Below, piece by piece: positions 1 through 6,149 of a stretch of 37,106 nucleotides of DNA. How positions within the stretch are numbered: the first letter of the stretch is position 1; every line of letters begins with the position of its first letter. Where the stretch lies: the NCBI GenBank assembly GCA_045533955.1, contig JAZSIU010000013.1, positions 1 to 37,106 on the forward strand, given 5' to 3'. A model generated the notes under the pieces. The model made no database searches, was not told where the DNA came from, and was given only the letters and a program-made list of their open reading frames with translations. This DNA is from HGM04593 sp045533955. Its GTDB lineage: Bacteria > Bacteroidota > Bacteroidia > Bacteroidales > Bacteroidaceae. The position numbers were made by a program, and so were the translations under genes.

Positions 1-2
1 GC

Positions 3-569
3 GGCAACGGCTCAACAAACGGAAGCGCAGGCGGTGTCGGTGGTACTGCGGCGAGAGGCGGCGGTGGCTACAACAGCGCAGGCGGTGCAGGCGGCAACGG
101 CATCTGCATTATAACCTATTTTCAACCGCTGACAAGCGAAAGTCCCTCTGTTACAACTCCGACAAATTGGATTACAAGATCCATTACAAGTGACAACACG
201 CCTTACAATGGCGGCAAGGGTTGGAAAGACGGCTATCGTCTTAATTCGAGCGGTGCAGAGGTCGCTTTTGCTTCTTATAAAGTTACAGGCTTTATTCCTG
301 CGAAATTTGGAGATACTTTGCGATTTAAGGAAATTGGCGGCGCAGCAGAAAGCAATACAAAAATTGTTTTTTATGATTCTTCGTTTACAGTCTTGAATGT
401 ATTGGAGGGTACGCCTGTCGCCGAAGCTCTTGCTAACGGAATTTACGCTATTACAGACAATCTTGCGAACTACGGACTTAACAAAAGCATTGAAACTATG
501 GCGTATATTCGTTTGTCTGTACCCACTCTGTCAGATGCGTCGGTTTTAACCGTTAACGAGGCCTTGTAA
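3..569 (+). CDS. Tail fibre / receptor-binding protein, C-terminal part
   Basis: The frame is open from the window start to the TAA at 567-569 and has no start codon, so this is the 3' part of a gene. It begins with about 35 residues rich in Gly, Ser, Asn and Ala (GGAGGNGICIITY ends this part), followed by a ~150-residue domain without low complexity that probably forms the distal tip. The Gly-rich part matches in style the Gly-rich end of the gene starting at 35807, so the two are probably halves of one tail-fibre gene split by opening of a circular genome. A role in host-surface binding is inferred from position after the baseplate genes and from the Gly-rich architecture. Confidence 0.75.
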   Translation, partial: GNGSTNGSAGGVGGTAARGGGGYNSAGGAGGNGICIITYFQPLTSESPSVTTPTNWITRSITSDNTPYNGGKGWKDGYRLNSSGAEVAFASYKVTGFIPAKFGDTLRFKEIGGAAESNTKIVFYDSSFTVLNVLEGTPVAEALANGIYAITDNLANYGLNKSIETMAYIRLSVPTLSDASVLTVNEAL

Positions 570-607
570 TCGAGAGAAACTACCACATAATACAAGGAGA
601 ATATCCT

Positions 608-940
608 ATGAAAGTATTTAAAATCCGAGACAACATAGTACATTGGGATGCGACAAGCGTATTCCCGACGGTCGCCGCAACGGTGGGGCGTTTTCCTCCG
701 ACCGACCTTTTCGTCGAAGCCCCCGACAATGTTTTTGAGGGGTGGGGCTACGACCCGACCGCAGAAGGCGACGCAAGGTTTATACAGCCCACGCCGCCCG
801 ACGGATGGCTGTACGACGAGGCTACGGGAACGTTTTATCCCGAAAACGAACAGCCGCCCAACGAGCCGCAAAACGACGGCTCTACGGTGTCGGCAGCCGA
901 AATGGCAAACGCTATAAGAGAGGGTGTAAATGACGTATGA
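608..940 (+). CDS. Small phage protein downstream of tail fibre
   Basis: The protein has 110 residues and its start has a good AAGGAGA site 8-9 bases upstream. It resembles the small XkdW-like or fibre-associated proteins that follow tail-fibre genes in Firmicutes phages: an N-terminal sheet-like region, then a region in which the protein describes itself with Trp, Gly and Pro (GWGYDPTAEG, PPDGWLYDEATGTFYP), then an acidic low-complexity tail. The last four bases overlap the start of the next gene (ATGA), so the two are translationally coupled. The exact function is not known; a structural or tail-tip accessory role is inferred from position only. Confidence 0.6.
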   Translation: MKVFKIRDNIVHWDATSVFPTVAATVGRFPPTDLFVEAPDNVFEGWGYDPTAEGDARFIQPTPPDGWLYDEATGTFYPENEQPPNEPQNDGSTVSAAEMANAIREGVNDV

Positions 941-1407
941 CAAACGCCGAATTGATACTTGAAACGTTAAGAAGGTCGGCTAAAATGATAGCCGCCGAGC
1001 TTCAGACACGCTCTGCCGATATGACGGGTACAGAGATAATAGCCGAAGAGGATTACCTTCCGAGCTTTGATGCCGCAAGGGCAAAGAAGAATATGCTTGA
1101 ACGCCCCGTCGGATTTGTCTGTCGTTCCGCTGCGGGTCGTGCCGTTAAACTGATACAGCCCTACGACAGCACGGTATTCACCGCACAGCCCGAGGAGCTC
1201 CCTGCACAGTGGGGCTTTTACTGGTCAAGCGACCCCCGAAAAGCGCTGCCGTTTATTTCTTTTGCGACCTCGCCCTACAACACCGGCGATTGTTGCACCT
1301 ATGACGGCCATGTTTGGCGGTCGGGTCAGGACGGTAACGTGTGGGCACCCGGTACCTCCGGCGTGAACTGGGAGGACCTCGGCACGGTTGAGGAGGTGCA
1401 GAGCTGA
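937..1407 (+). CDS. Tail-associated protein with C-terminal carbohydrate-binding-like motif
   Basis: The protein has 156 residues, starting in an ATGA overlap with the upstream gene. Residues ~1-45 look helical. The last ~45 residues carry aromatic and Gly residues spaced as in small chitin/carbohydrate-binding modules (YNTGDCCTYDGHVWRS, then WAPG and NWEDLG). This pattern is common in phage tail or lysis-adjacent proteins and would bind surface glycans. Position between the fibre and the lysis cassette fits either a tail accessory protein or a wall-binding helper. The glycan-binding idea is an inference from the Trp/Tyr pattern. Confidence 0.6.
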   Translation: MTNAELILETLRRSAKMIAAELQTRSADMTGTEIIAEEDYLPSFDAARAKKNMLERPVGFVCRSAAGRAVKLIQPYDSTVFTAQPEELPAQWGFYWSSDPRKALPFISFATSPYNTGDCCTYDGHVWRSGQDGNVWAPGTSGVNWEDLGTVEEVQS

Positions 1408-1706
1408 TGATAGAGTACATATCCGTAGCCCTTGCCTGTACCGTCCTCGGCATAGTGATAAGTTATGCTGGCTTTGCACGGTCAAAAGCAAAGGACAACA
1501 AAGACGAAGGCCGACAGAGCGGCGTAATGATGTCGGAACTTGGGTACATCAAGGCCAACACCGACGAAATAAAAGCCGAACAGCGAGAACAGCGCAAAAT
1601 AAACACCGAGCTTTACACCCGTATATCAAAGGTCGAGGCAAGTGCAAAGCAGGCACACCATCGTCTCGATCGTATGGAGGGTAGGGAATACCCTCACGAA
1701 GAATAA
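1407..1706 (+). CDS. Membrane-anchored coiled-coil protein of the lysis cassette
   Basis: The protein has 99 residues. An N-terminal hydrophobic stretch (residues ~4-24) can span the membrane. It is followed by a charged helical region rich in Lys, Glu and Gln (residues ~45-90) typical of a coiled coil. This plan matches the XhlA / holin-associated class of small proteins found just before the holin in Firmicutes phages. The start overlaps the stop of the upstream gene by one base. It probably acts in the cytoplasmic membrane with the holin. Identity at the family level is uncertain. Confidence 0.6.
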   Translation: MIEYISVALACTVLGIVISYAGFARSKAKDNKDEGRQSGVMMSELGYIKANTDEIKAEQREQRKINTELYTRISKVEASAKQAHHRLDRMEGREYPHEE

Positions 1707-1720
1707 GGAAGGTATACAAT

Positions 1721-1930
1721 ATGAAGAAATTTAAAGTGTGGATAAAAGCGGCAGGCATACGAGCTATAAAGACTGTCGCACAGACCGCAGTAGCGGCTAT
1801 CGGCACATCTGCGGCAATGGGTGAAGTCAACTGGATTTTTGTTGGCTCTACCTCTTTACTGGCGGGTATTGCATCACTGCTTACAAGCATAGCGGGACTG
1901 CCCGAAATAAAGGAGACCGACAATGACTGA
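1721..1930 (+). CDS. Holin, r1t-like
   Basis: The protein has 69 residues. A basic N-terminus (MKKFKVWIKAA) is followed by an amphipathic or hydrophobic helix, then a second hydrophobic segment (residues ~38-60), and an acidic C-terminal tail. Size, two-helix topology and a position directly before a lysozyme gene fit the phage r1t holin family. It would form the membrane lesion that times release of the endolysin. The start is preceded by AAGGAAGG, and the 3' end overlaps the endolysin start by 8 bases. Confidence 0.8.
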   Translation: MKKFKVWIKAAGIRAIKTVAQTAVAAIGTSAAMGEVNWIFVGSTSLLAGIASLLTSIAGLPEIKETDND

Positions 1931-2624
1931 ATTGTACGGCATAGACGTCTCCACGGCACAGGGCGACATCGAATGGGACAAACTGCTTTTTGAGGTAGAT
2001 TTTGTCATAGTGCGAGCAACGCAGGGTACTGCGCAGGACAGCCGCTTTGAGCGCAACATAGAGGCTTGTATACGGCTTGGCATTCCTTACGGCTTGTACT
2101 TTGCTGCGTCGGCCATAACCGAAAGCGGCGTAGCCAAAGAAGCCGCCGTGGCCTTGGAGTACGCAAAGAAATATAATCCCCAGTACGGTGTGTGGTACGA
2201 TATGGAGCTTGCCAAGCACAAGATACTTGGTAAAACCGTAATATCAAAGCACCTTGCTCTTTGGCTTGAGACGCTTTCTAACGCAGGCTTTCGTGCGGGT
2301 ATATACACCAATAAGGACTGGCTTGACAACCGCATAGACCACGCCTTGCTTGAAAAATACGACCTTTGGTACGCCGCTTATCCTTCGACCGCACAGAAGG
2401 AAATAACGGATGCTCCAAAGGACAACAGAAACAAGCTGTCTTATCCGATGGCCGCCATCTGGCAGTGGTCGAACAAGGGCAAGATCGACGGCATAAAAGG
2501 AGACGTGGATCTCAACGTCTGCTATGATGAGTTTGTTGCACCGATAGAGGACAAGGGCTATATCACCCTTGCCGAGGTAAAAGCGCTTGTCTCCCAGCTT
2601 GGATACAGCGGAATTATTATTTAA
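1923..2624 (+). CDS. Endolysin, GH25 family lysozyme
   Basis: The protein has 233 residues. It opens with the GH25 signature YGIDVST (Asp8). The catalytic DxE pair lies in VWYDMELA (Asp93 and Glu95), and the conserved IWQWS motif is near residue 180. The family cleaves the N-acetylmuramic acid to N-acetylglucosamine bond of peptidoglycan. There is no signal peptide, so export depends on the holin encoded just upstream, whose gene it overlaps. The last ~30 residues (GYITLAEVKALVSQLGY) resemble the short C-terminal extension seen in other gut-phage GH25 enzymes. An intrinsic terminator follows. Confidence 0.93.
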   Translation: MTELYGIDVSTAQGDIEWDKLLFEVDFVIVRATQGTAQDSRFERNIEACIRLGIPYGLYFAASAITESGVAKEAAVALEYAKKYNPQYGVWYDMELAKHKILGKTVISKHLALWLETLSNAGFRAGIYTNKDWLDNRIDHALLEKYDLWYAAYPSTAQKEITDAPKDNRNKLSYPMAAIWQWSNKGKIDGIKGDVDLNVCYDEFVAPIEDKGYITLAEVKALVSQLGYSGIII

Positions 2625-2663
2625 CTAACTCCTTCTTTCTCATACTCCTCCTCTCTGGAAAGG

Positions 2664-2691
2664 GTCGACTTAAACGGTCGGCTCTTTTCTT
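2664..2691 (+). terminator. Intrinsic terminator after the lysis cassette
   Basis: GTCGAC at 2664-2669 pairs with GTCGGC at 2677-2682, with one G-U pair and a 7-base loop, and is followed by TCTTTTCTT. It lies 40 bases after the endolysin stop and ends the late transcript. It begins with AGGGTC and ends with GGCTCTTTT, the same edges as the terL and portal leader elements, so it may be a degenerate relative. Confidence 0.7.
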
Positions 2692-2950
2692 ATTGCCCAA
2701 AATTGCCGTAAAAGAGTTGACTATTTGCGGCTTAAATTAGCCTCAAAACGAGTGACAGGTAAAACCCTAACACTTTTCGTACAATATATGTGTTCAATTT
2801 CGTGTACACTAATTATTGAAAATCTTTCACTTGACAGCAAAAAACCTTTCAAAAGTGAAAAATTTTTTCACTCTAAAAACATCGTATTTTGCAACATTTA
2901 AAAGGGTGAAGTTGCAAAAATATAGCAAAATCAATGAAAAATAGGGAAAA

Positions 2951-2987
2951 GACAAAAAGAAAGTGGGAAGCATTAAACTTCCCACTT
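2951..2987 (-). terminator. tRNA-type terminator carried next to the attP core
   Basis: A perfect 10-bp inverted repeat, AAGTGGGAAG (2961-2970) against CTTCCCACTT (2978-2987), with a 7-base loop. On the minus strand it begins right after the CCA of the tRNA tail and is followed by TTCTTTTTG, so it looks like the terminator of the tRNA gene carried along with the tRNA end. Confidence 0.7.
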
Positions 2988-3012
2988 TTGGTCCGAGTGA
3001 CAGGAGTCGAAC
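2988..3012 (-). other. attP core: 3' end of a tRNA gene
   Basis: Read on the minus strand, this is the T-loop (TTCGACT), the 3' strand of the T-stem (CCTGT), the acceptor strand CACTCGG, discriminator A and the encoded CCA. The 5' half of the T-stem is absent, so it is a tRNA tail and not a gene. Phages that integrate into tRNA genes carry such a tail to rebuild the gene. A C1-G72 pair with A73 fits tRNA-Pro; the isoacceptor cannot be read. Confidence 0.8.
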
Positions 3013-3208
3013 ATTTTAAAAGCGCAAAAATACTACAAATAGAAAAGAAGAAAAATGTAATTTATTAAATTGGGTGTATCGTGCGCGGTAAACGTTTTGT
3101 GCAAATATGTGTACATTTTTCGAAAGTGCGTTTTTGTGAAATCGGGCACTTGTGTACACTTTCGTGTTCACTTCTTCCTTTTTATTAGTGCAAAAATAAC
3201 GTGTTCAA

Positions 3209-4237
3209 TTACGGCTTTGGCCCTCCAAAAAAGCCGTTAACGAGGGCGTCGACCTCTTTTTGTTTGTCCTCCATAAGGTGCTGATAAACATTTTTCAGCA
3301 TATTGTCCGTAGCGTGTCCCATGCGCTCTTGAGCGTACTTGTTTGGGACGTTGAGCGACAAAAGCACAGAGGCGTAATAGTGTCGCAGGGCGTGAAAGTT
3401 GAACGGGCGCACACCTTCGATCTTTGCAACGGTTGTACGGAAGTTTGAAAGGGTATTATAGCTTAACCGACAGACGGGCTCTGTTTTGTCTTGTCGGAAA
3501 AGAATATCTTTTACTGTGTCAGGCATCGTCAACACTCTTGTGCCTGCTGTGGTCTTTGTCGGCTTTTCGTGAAGCTGCTTGTCCTCGCCCAAGACCTTTG
3601 CCTTGTTTACGCTTAAGGTGCCTCGGGTGAAATCAATGTCTTTCCACTCCAGAGCTATTATCTCGCTGCGGCGCAGCCCCATGTAAGCGGCGAGAGCAAC
3701 GGGTACTTCGTAAGGGGTATTTGCAAAGCGTGACATTAAAAGGTTTATTTCGATGGTTGAGGGTATGTGTATTTCGGTTTTCTTCTTTTGGGGCAGAGAT
3801 ACACGAAAAACCCTCTCCGGCATTATTTGAGAAAGCGATACCGTAATAAGGCCGTGGGCGTTTGCCACGGTTTTTGGAGAGCGACCCACAGAGTATTGGT
3901 CTATAGCTCTTTGTATGTCAGTGTTTGTCAACGTAGAAACGGGAAGCCGCACAAATCCTATCGGCAACGCTTTAAGGGTAGAATGATAAAGCCGTGTCGT
4001 AGCGGGAGAGAGTATGTTTGACTTGCTTTCTATGTACTGCTCGATAGCCCTTTCGACGCTCAAGTTTTGCGGATCGGCTTCGTGATGCTCTTGGGCTACG
4101 TACTGCGCTGCCGCAAGCTCGGCGGCCTTTTTTGTGTCGGCCGTGAAACTTTTACGGATCTGCTTGCCGCTCTCATCCCTGCCGATGTAGGCGTTTACCC
4201 TCCAAGAGCCCGAGGGGAGCTTCTTTGCCTTTGCCAT
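3209..4237 (-). CDS. int: Tyrosine integrase
   Basis: The protein has 342 residues, the usual phage integrase length. Residues ~1-50 form an AP2/arm-binding-like domain (GSWRVNAYIG). Residues ~58-150 form the SAM-like core-binding domain. The catalytic domain has Arg189 in GLRRSE, Lys228, His282-x-x-Arg285 in HALRHYY, His308 in MGHAT and the Tyr318 nucleophile in NVYQH. It catalyses integration between attP and a host tRNA attB, and excision with an accessory factor. Its 3' end lies against the attP, as is typical. It starts 4 bases after the upstream HTH gene on the same strand, so the two form an operon. Confidence 0.95.
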   Translation of the reverse strand: MAKAKKLPSGSWRVNAYIGRDESGKQIRKSFTADTKKAAELAAAQYVAQEHHEADPQNLSVERAIEQYIESKSNILSPATTRLYHSTLKALPIGFVRLPVSTLTNTDIQRAIDQYSVGRSPKTVANAHGLITVSLSQIMPERVFRVSLPQKKKTEIHIPSTIEINLLMSRFANTPYEVPVALAAYMGLRRSEIIALEWKDIDFTRGTLSVNKAKVLGEDKQLHEKPTKTTAGTRVLTMPDTVKDILFRQDKTEPVCRLSYNTLSNFRTTVAKIEGVRPFNFHALRHYYASVLLSLNVPNKYAQERMGHATDNMLKNVYQHLMEDKQKEVDALVNGFFGGPKP

Positions 4238-4241
4238 GTTC

Positions 4242-4859
4242 CTATCCCCTTATCCAGCCTATACCGCTTAAAAATGCGTCTGCGGCTAAGGACGCTATTA
4301 TAAGAAGCGCAAGAAAGCCGCAGGCAACGGCTAAAATTATTATGTGCTTTTCGTGACGGGACATTGCTTTGTTTTGTATGTCTATACGACGGTCTCTTGC
4401 CGCTATCTCTTCCCGAAGAAAATCTACCTGACGGGTGCGCGAGCCCTCCTGCTTTTCCAATTCAGCCTTAAGGCGACTTATCTCCTCGTTGGCGTCGTTT
4501 AGGTCGTCGGCTAAATCTGCGGTATCTCTTTGAGCCGTGTATAGATCGTGACAAGGATACTGCCCCCAACAATCCCCCGTAAGGGCGTGAGTTATTGCCG
4601 CCATTGTCTCACGGCGCACGTCTCCGCTTCGGCCGGATAGAATGCTGTCTACCGTTCCCTTTGCTATGCCGGCCTGTGCCGCTATGTCGGCGTGGGTCAT
4701 ATCAAGCTGGTCAGCTCTTATGGTGCACCATTCGACCCAACGCTCAAAAGACATTGCCAAGAAGTTTGGCCCGTCACAGCTCGTTCCAAGGTGCGGACAG
4801 CTTAAGCAAATGTTGTACGGCTTGTTTTCGTCGTATAACGCTCTAAATTTTTTGTGCAT
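4242..4859 (-). CDS. Membrane-anchored XRE-type HTH protein
   Basis: The protein has 205 residues. Residues ~15-30 contain clustered Cys (CLSCPHLGTSCDGPN), a motif I recall at the N-terminus of many gut-phage HTH proteins. Residues ~38-92 are an XRE-like HTH (MTHADIAAQAGIAKGTVDSIL). A coiled coil (LNDANEEISRLKAELEKQ) follows at ~115-160. A strongly hydrophobic segment at ~172-195 can span the membrane near the C-terminus. The gene has a good GGGAGGGG ribosome site and sits directly upstream of integrase on the same strand. A DNA-binding protein tethered to the membrane could link integration or repression to an envelope signal, but no function is established. Confidence 0.8.
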   Translation of the reverse strand: MHKKFRALYDENKPYNICLSCPHLGTSCDGPNFLAMSFERWVEWCTIRADQLDMTHADIAAQAGIAKGTVDSILSGRSGDVRRETMAAITHALTGDCWGQYPCHDLYTAQRDTADLADDLNDANEEISRLKAELEKQEGSRTRQVDFLREEIAARDRRIDIQNKAMSRHEKHIIILAVACGFLALLIIASLAADAFLSGIGWIRG

Positions 4860-4885
4860 TTAGCCCCTCCCTGCCCGAAAATACG

Positions 4886-4915
4886 TGTATAGCAAGCAAA
4901 ATTGTAGTATAACAA
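4886..4915 (-). promoter_or_regulatory. Possible promoter of the HTH-integrase operon
   Basis: On the minus strand, TTGTTA (4910-4915) is followed by an 18-base spacer and TATACA (4886-4891), 27 bases before the start codon at 4859. An ATTGT/ACAAT inverted repeat overlaps the -35 side. The match is imperfect. Confidence 0.4.
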
Positions 4916-4932
4916 TCACCGCTTGTTATTTC

Positions 4933-5076
4933 CGTATTGACTTGCATTGTGTAATTTGATAGGCTAAAAGCGGTCAATACGACCCTCTCAGCCTTTGTGC
5001 TGACGGTGAGCCGTTTGCAAGTTTGGCGACAGGCGGCGGCTCGCCGTTCATAAAAACTAAAGCGGAAAACCGCTTG
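4933..5076. promoter_or_regulatory. Structured, repeat-rich intergenic segment
   Basis: Between the start of the minus-strand HTH-integrase operon and the plus-strand promoter at 5201 lie several paired elements. CGTATTGAC (4933-4941) and GTCAATACG (4973-4981) form a 9-bp inverted repeat typical of a repressor or excisionase site. ACGGTGAGCCG (5003-5013) pairs with CGGCTCGCCGT (5037-5047), an 11-bp stem with one wobble. AAGCGG-AAAA-CCGCTT forms a tight hairpin at about 5060-5075. There is no long ORF. It may be an operator region, a small RNA, or both. Confidence 0.45.
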
Positions 5077-5116
5077 ATTATAAATTAAAACTCCAACCCG
5101 AAAGAGGTAGAAAGCA

Positions 5117-5170
5117 ATGAGGAAAAAGACTGCTCCCGCTCAAATCGTAACCGTCACAGCAAGCGTATAA
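5117..5170 (+). CDS. Possible 17-residue peptide ORF
   Basis: ATG at 5117 is preceded by AGAGG with 9-base spacing and encodes MRKKTAPAQIVTVTASV before a TAA. The only support is the ribosome site and its position after structured DNA. It could be a leader peptide or chance. Confidence 0.25.
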   Translation: MRKKTAPAQIVTVTASV

Positions 5171-5200
5171 AAAAATAACACGAAAGATACGCCAAAGGTA

Positions 5201-5229
5201 TTGACACAAACGAACAACTGTTCTATAAT
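5201..5229 (+). promoter_or_regulatory. Consensus sigma-A promoter for a leaderless transcript
   Basis: TTGACA (5201-5206), a 17-base spacer and TATAAT (5224-5229) match the consensus exactly. The ATG of the next ORF begins at 5236, 7 bases after the -10 box, which is where transcription would start. The message would be leaderless, in line with the absence of any ribosome site. Confidence 0.8.
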
Positions 5230-5235
5230 ATCGAT

Positions 5236-5418
5236 ATGATGATTACAGATTTGAAACAACAGACCACCCGCAAAGCAGATGCCGCTTTGCTCGGGGGCAA
5301 AACCGAAAACAGAGCCGACCTTGAAAGGGACGTACTTGCAGCCTTGAGCCGACTGCCTAAGCATGAAGCTTGGGCTCTGTTGAGATGCGTCCGGAAAGGA
5401 GGCATATCTAACGGTTAA
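5236..5418 (+). CDS. Small protein, probably leaderless, in the lysogeny region
   Basis: The protein has 60 residues, mostly predicted helix (RADLERDVLAALSRLPKHEAWALLRCVRKGG). It has no recognisable family. It starts at the expected transcription start of a perfect promoter and has no Shine-Dalgarno sequence. Its last 11 bases overlap the 3' end of the convergent repressor gene, so its transcription would run against the repressor message. The location suggests an excisionase-like or lysogeny-control role, but the sequence does not show a winged-helix or other fold. The start could also be the ATG three bases later. Confidence 0.55.
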   Translation: MMITDLKQQTTRKADAALLGGKTENRADLERDVLAALSRLPKHEAWALLRCVRKGGISNG

Positions 5419-5740
5419 GCTCCCTCAACCTCTTGTTAACAGCGTCCAAAAGATCATACAGCTCCTCGTTTGAGAGGCGGCTGACTACTTCGGCCATATC
5501 AAGCTCATCCTCGTTATCGGGGGTGGGCTTTTCTTGTTCGTCATCCCAATTTACAAGTTCAGAAGGGCTTATATCGAATAATGCGGCAAGCCCTTCAAGG
5601 CGTGATAAAGGAATGTTGGTGATAACGCCCTTTTCATACTTGTATATGTTTTCTCTGGAAAACCCAAGCTTTTCGGCCACCTCGGCTTGGGTGAAGTTTG
5701 CCTTTTTTCTGTAATAACGAATCTTTTCACCGAGGGTCAC
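5408..5740 (-). CDS. Short CI-like repressor (XRE HTH)
   Basis: The protein has 110 residues with a GTG start after AGGAAGG. Residues ~4-60 form a clear XRE helix-turn-helix (TQAEVAEKLGFSRENIYKYE). The rest is acidic and ends in a short helix (LSNEELYDLLDAVNKRLREL) that may dimerise. There is no S24 peptidase domain with Ser/Lys dyad, so RecA-driven self-cleavage is not expected. It lies divergent to a Cro-like gene with shared operators in the gap, the standard switch layout. It would hold the lytic promoter off in lysogens. How it is inactivated is unclear; an antirepressor or the membrane-bound HTH protein are options. Confidence 0.85.
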   Translation of the reverse strand: MTLGEKIRYYRKKANFTQAEVAEKLGFSRENIYKYEKGVITNIPLSRLEGLAALFDISPSELVNWDDEQEKPTPDNEDELDMAEVVSRLSNEELYDLLDAVNKRLRELNR

Positions 5741-5769
5741 AAAAATCCTTCCTTTCTTGGAACGCGTAT

Positions 5770-5798
5770 ATTATAACACGGGACTTGAAAATTTGCAA
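5770..5798 (-). promoter_or_regulatory. Repressor-gene promoter (PRM-like)
   Basis: On the minus strand, TTGCAA (5793-5798), a 17-base spacer and TATAAT (5770-5775) lie 30 bases before the repressor GTG. The GGACTTG half-operator (5781-5787) sits in the spacer, so binding there would shut off repressor synthesis. Confidence 0.75.
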
Positions 5799-5836
5799 GA
5801 ATAAAAAATATTTTTTTAAAAATGACTTGACAAGTC
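5781..5836. promoter_or_regulatory. Repressor/Cro operators between the divergent genes
   Basis: A perfect 13-base palindrome, GACTTGACAAGTC, occupies 5824-5836 and covers the -35 box of the rightward promoter. A half-site, GGACTTG, at 5781-5787 (with CAAG at 5796-5799) covers the leftward promoter spacer. The same motif appears as GGACTTGTGAAGTCC at 6086-6100. Confidence 0.75.
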
Positions 5837-5855
5837 CATTTTGGTGTGGTAAAAT
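5827..5855 (+). promoter_or_regulatory. Early lytic promoter (PR-like)
   Basis: TTGACA (5827-5832), a 17-base spacer and TAAAAT (5850-5855) precede the Cro-like gene. The -35 hexamer is inside the GACTTGACAAGTC palindrome, so bound repressor would block polymerase. Confidence 0.85.
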
Positions 5856-5890
5856 AAGAACAACAAAAGCTTGATGGAAGGGGGACAAAA

Positions 5891-6115
5891 ATGAACGCAA
5901 ACGCACTTCGGGCCGAATTTGCAAAAAACGGACTTACCCAGGCAAGGGTGGCAAGGCTTATTGGTGTGTCCGAAAGCACCTTTTCAAGAAAAATGAAAAA
6001 GGGAACATTCGGTATTGATGAGGCGAACAAAATGATTGATGCGCTTCAAATTGAAAATCCGTCACAAATTTTTTTCGCTCAAAATGGACTTGTGAAGTCC
6101 AATGTTGAGGAATAA
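5891..6115 (+). CDS. Cro-like XRE regulator
   Basis: The protein has 74 residues, nearly all one XRE-type helix-turn-helix domain (GLTQARVARLIGVSESTFSRKMKKG). It starts 35 bases after the PR-like -10 box, with GGAAGGGGG as ribosome site. Size, position opposite the repressor and presence of operators on both sides make it the Cro equivalent, binding the GGACTTG palindromes to favour lytic growth. The third operator (6086-6100) is inside its own last codons, encoding NGLVKSN. Confidence 0.85.
   Translation: MNANALRAEFAKNGLTQARVARLIGVSESTFSRKMKKGTFGIDEANKMIDALQIENPSQIFFAQNGLVKSNVEE
6086..6100. promoter_or_regulatory. Third operator, inside the Cro-like gene end
   Basis: GGACTTGTGAAGTCC is a 15-base palindrome with the same GGACTT/AAGTCC arms as the operator at 5824-5836. 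It lies within the coding 3' end of the Cro-like gene, ~250 bases from the promoters, a distance suited to looping or road-block repression. Confidence 0.7.
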
Positions 6116-6149
6116 CTTGCTACGTACGTCACACAAAAGGAGGCCTACT

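Larger units (their letters stand above)
2749..3211. other. attP region with integrase arm-type repeats
   Basis: This is the ~580-base gene-free segment between endolysin and integrase. A tRNA-derived core (2988-3012) is flanked on both sides by copies of a TGTGTWCA/CGTGTTCA motif: ATGTGTTCA 2788-2796, CGTGTACACT 2801-2810, ATGTGTACA 3107-3115, TGTGTACACT 3151-3160, TCGTGTTCACT 3162-3172 and CGTGTTCAATT around 3200-3210. Repeats flanking a core on both sides are the usual layout of arm-type sites bound by the N-terminal domain of tyrosine integrases. A perfect AT palindrome (AGTGAAAAA/TTTTTCACT) lies at about 2855-2873. An 11-base copy of part of the core is at 2749-2759. Confidence 0.75.

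Noticed and set aside
470..943. 157-residue open frame on the minus strand
   Set aside because: It runs antisense to the fibre end and the 608-940 gene, both with good starts, and has no ribosome site.
2988..3012. A complete tRNA gene
   Set aside because: Only the T-loop, 3' T-stem strand and acceptor 3' strand are present; D-arm, anticodon arm and 5' acceptor are missing, so it is an att core.
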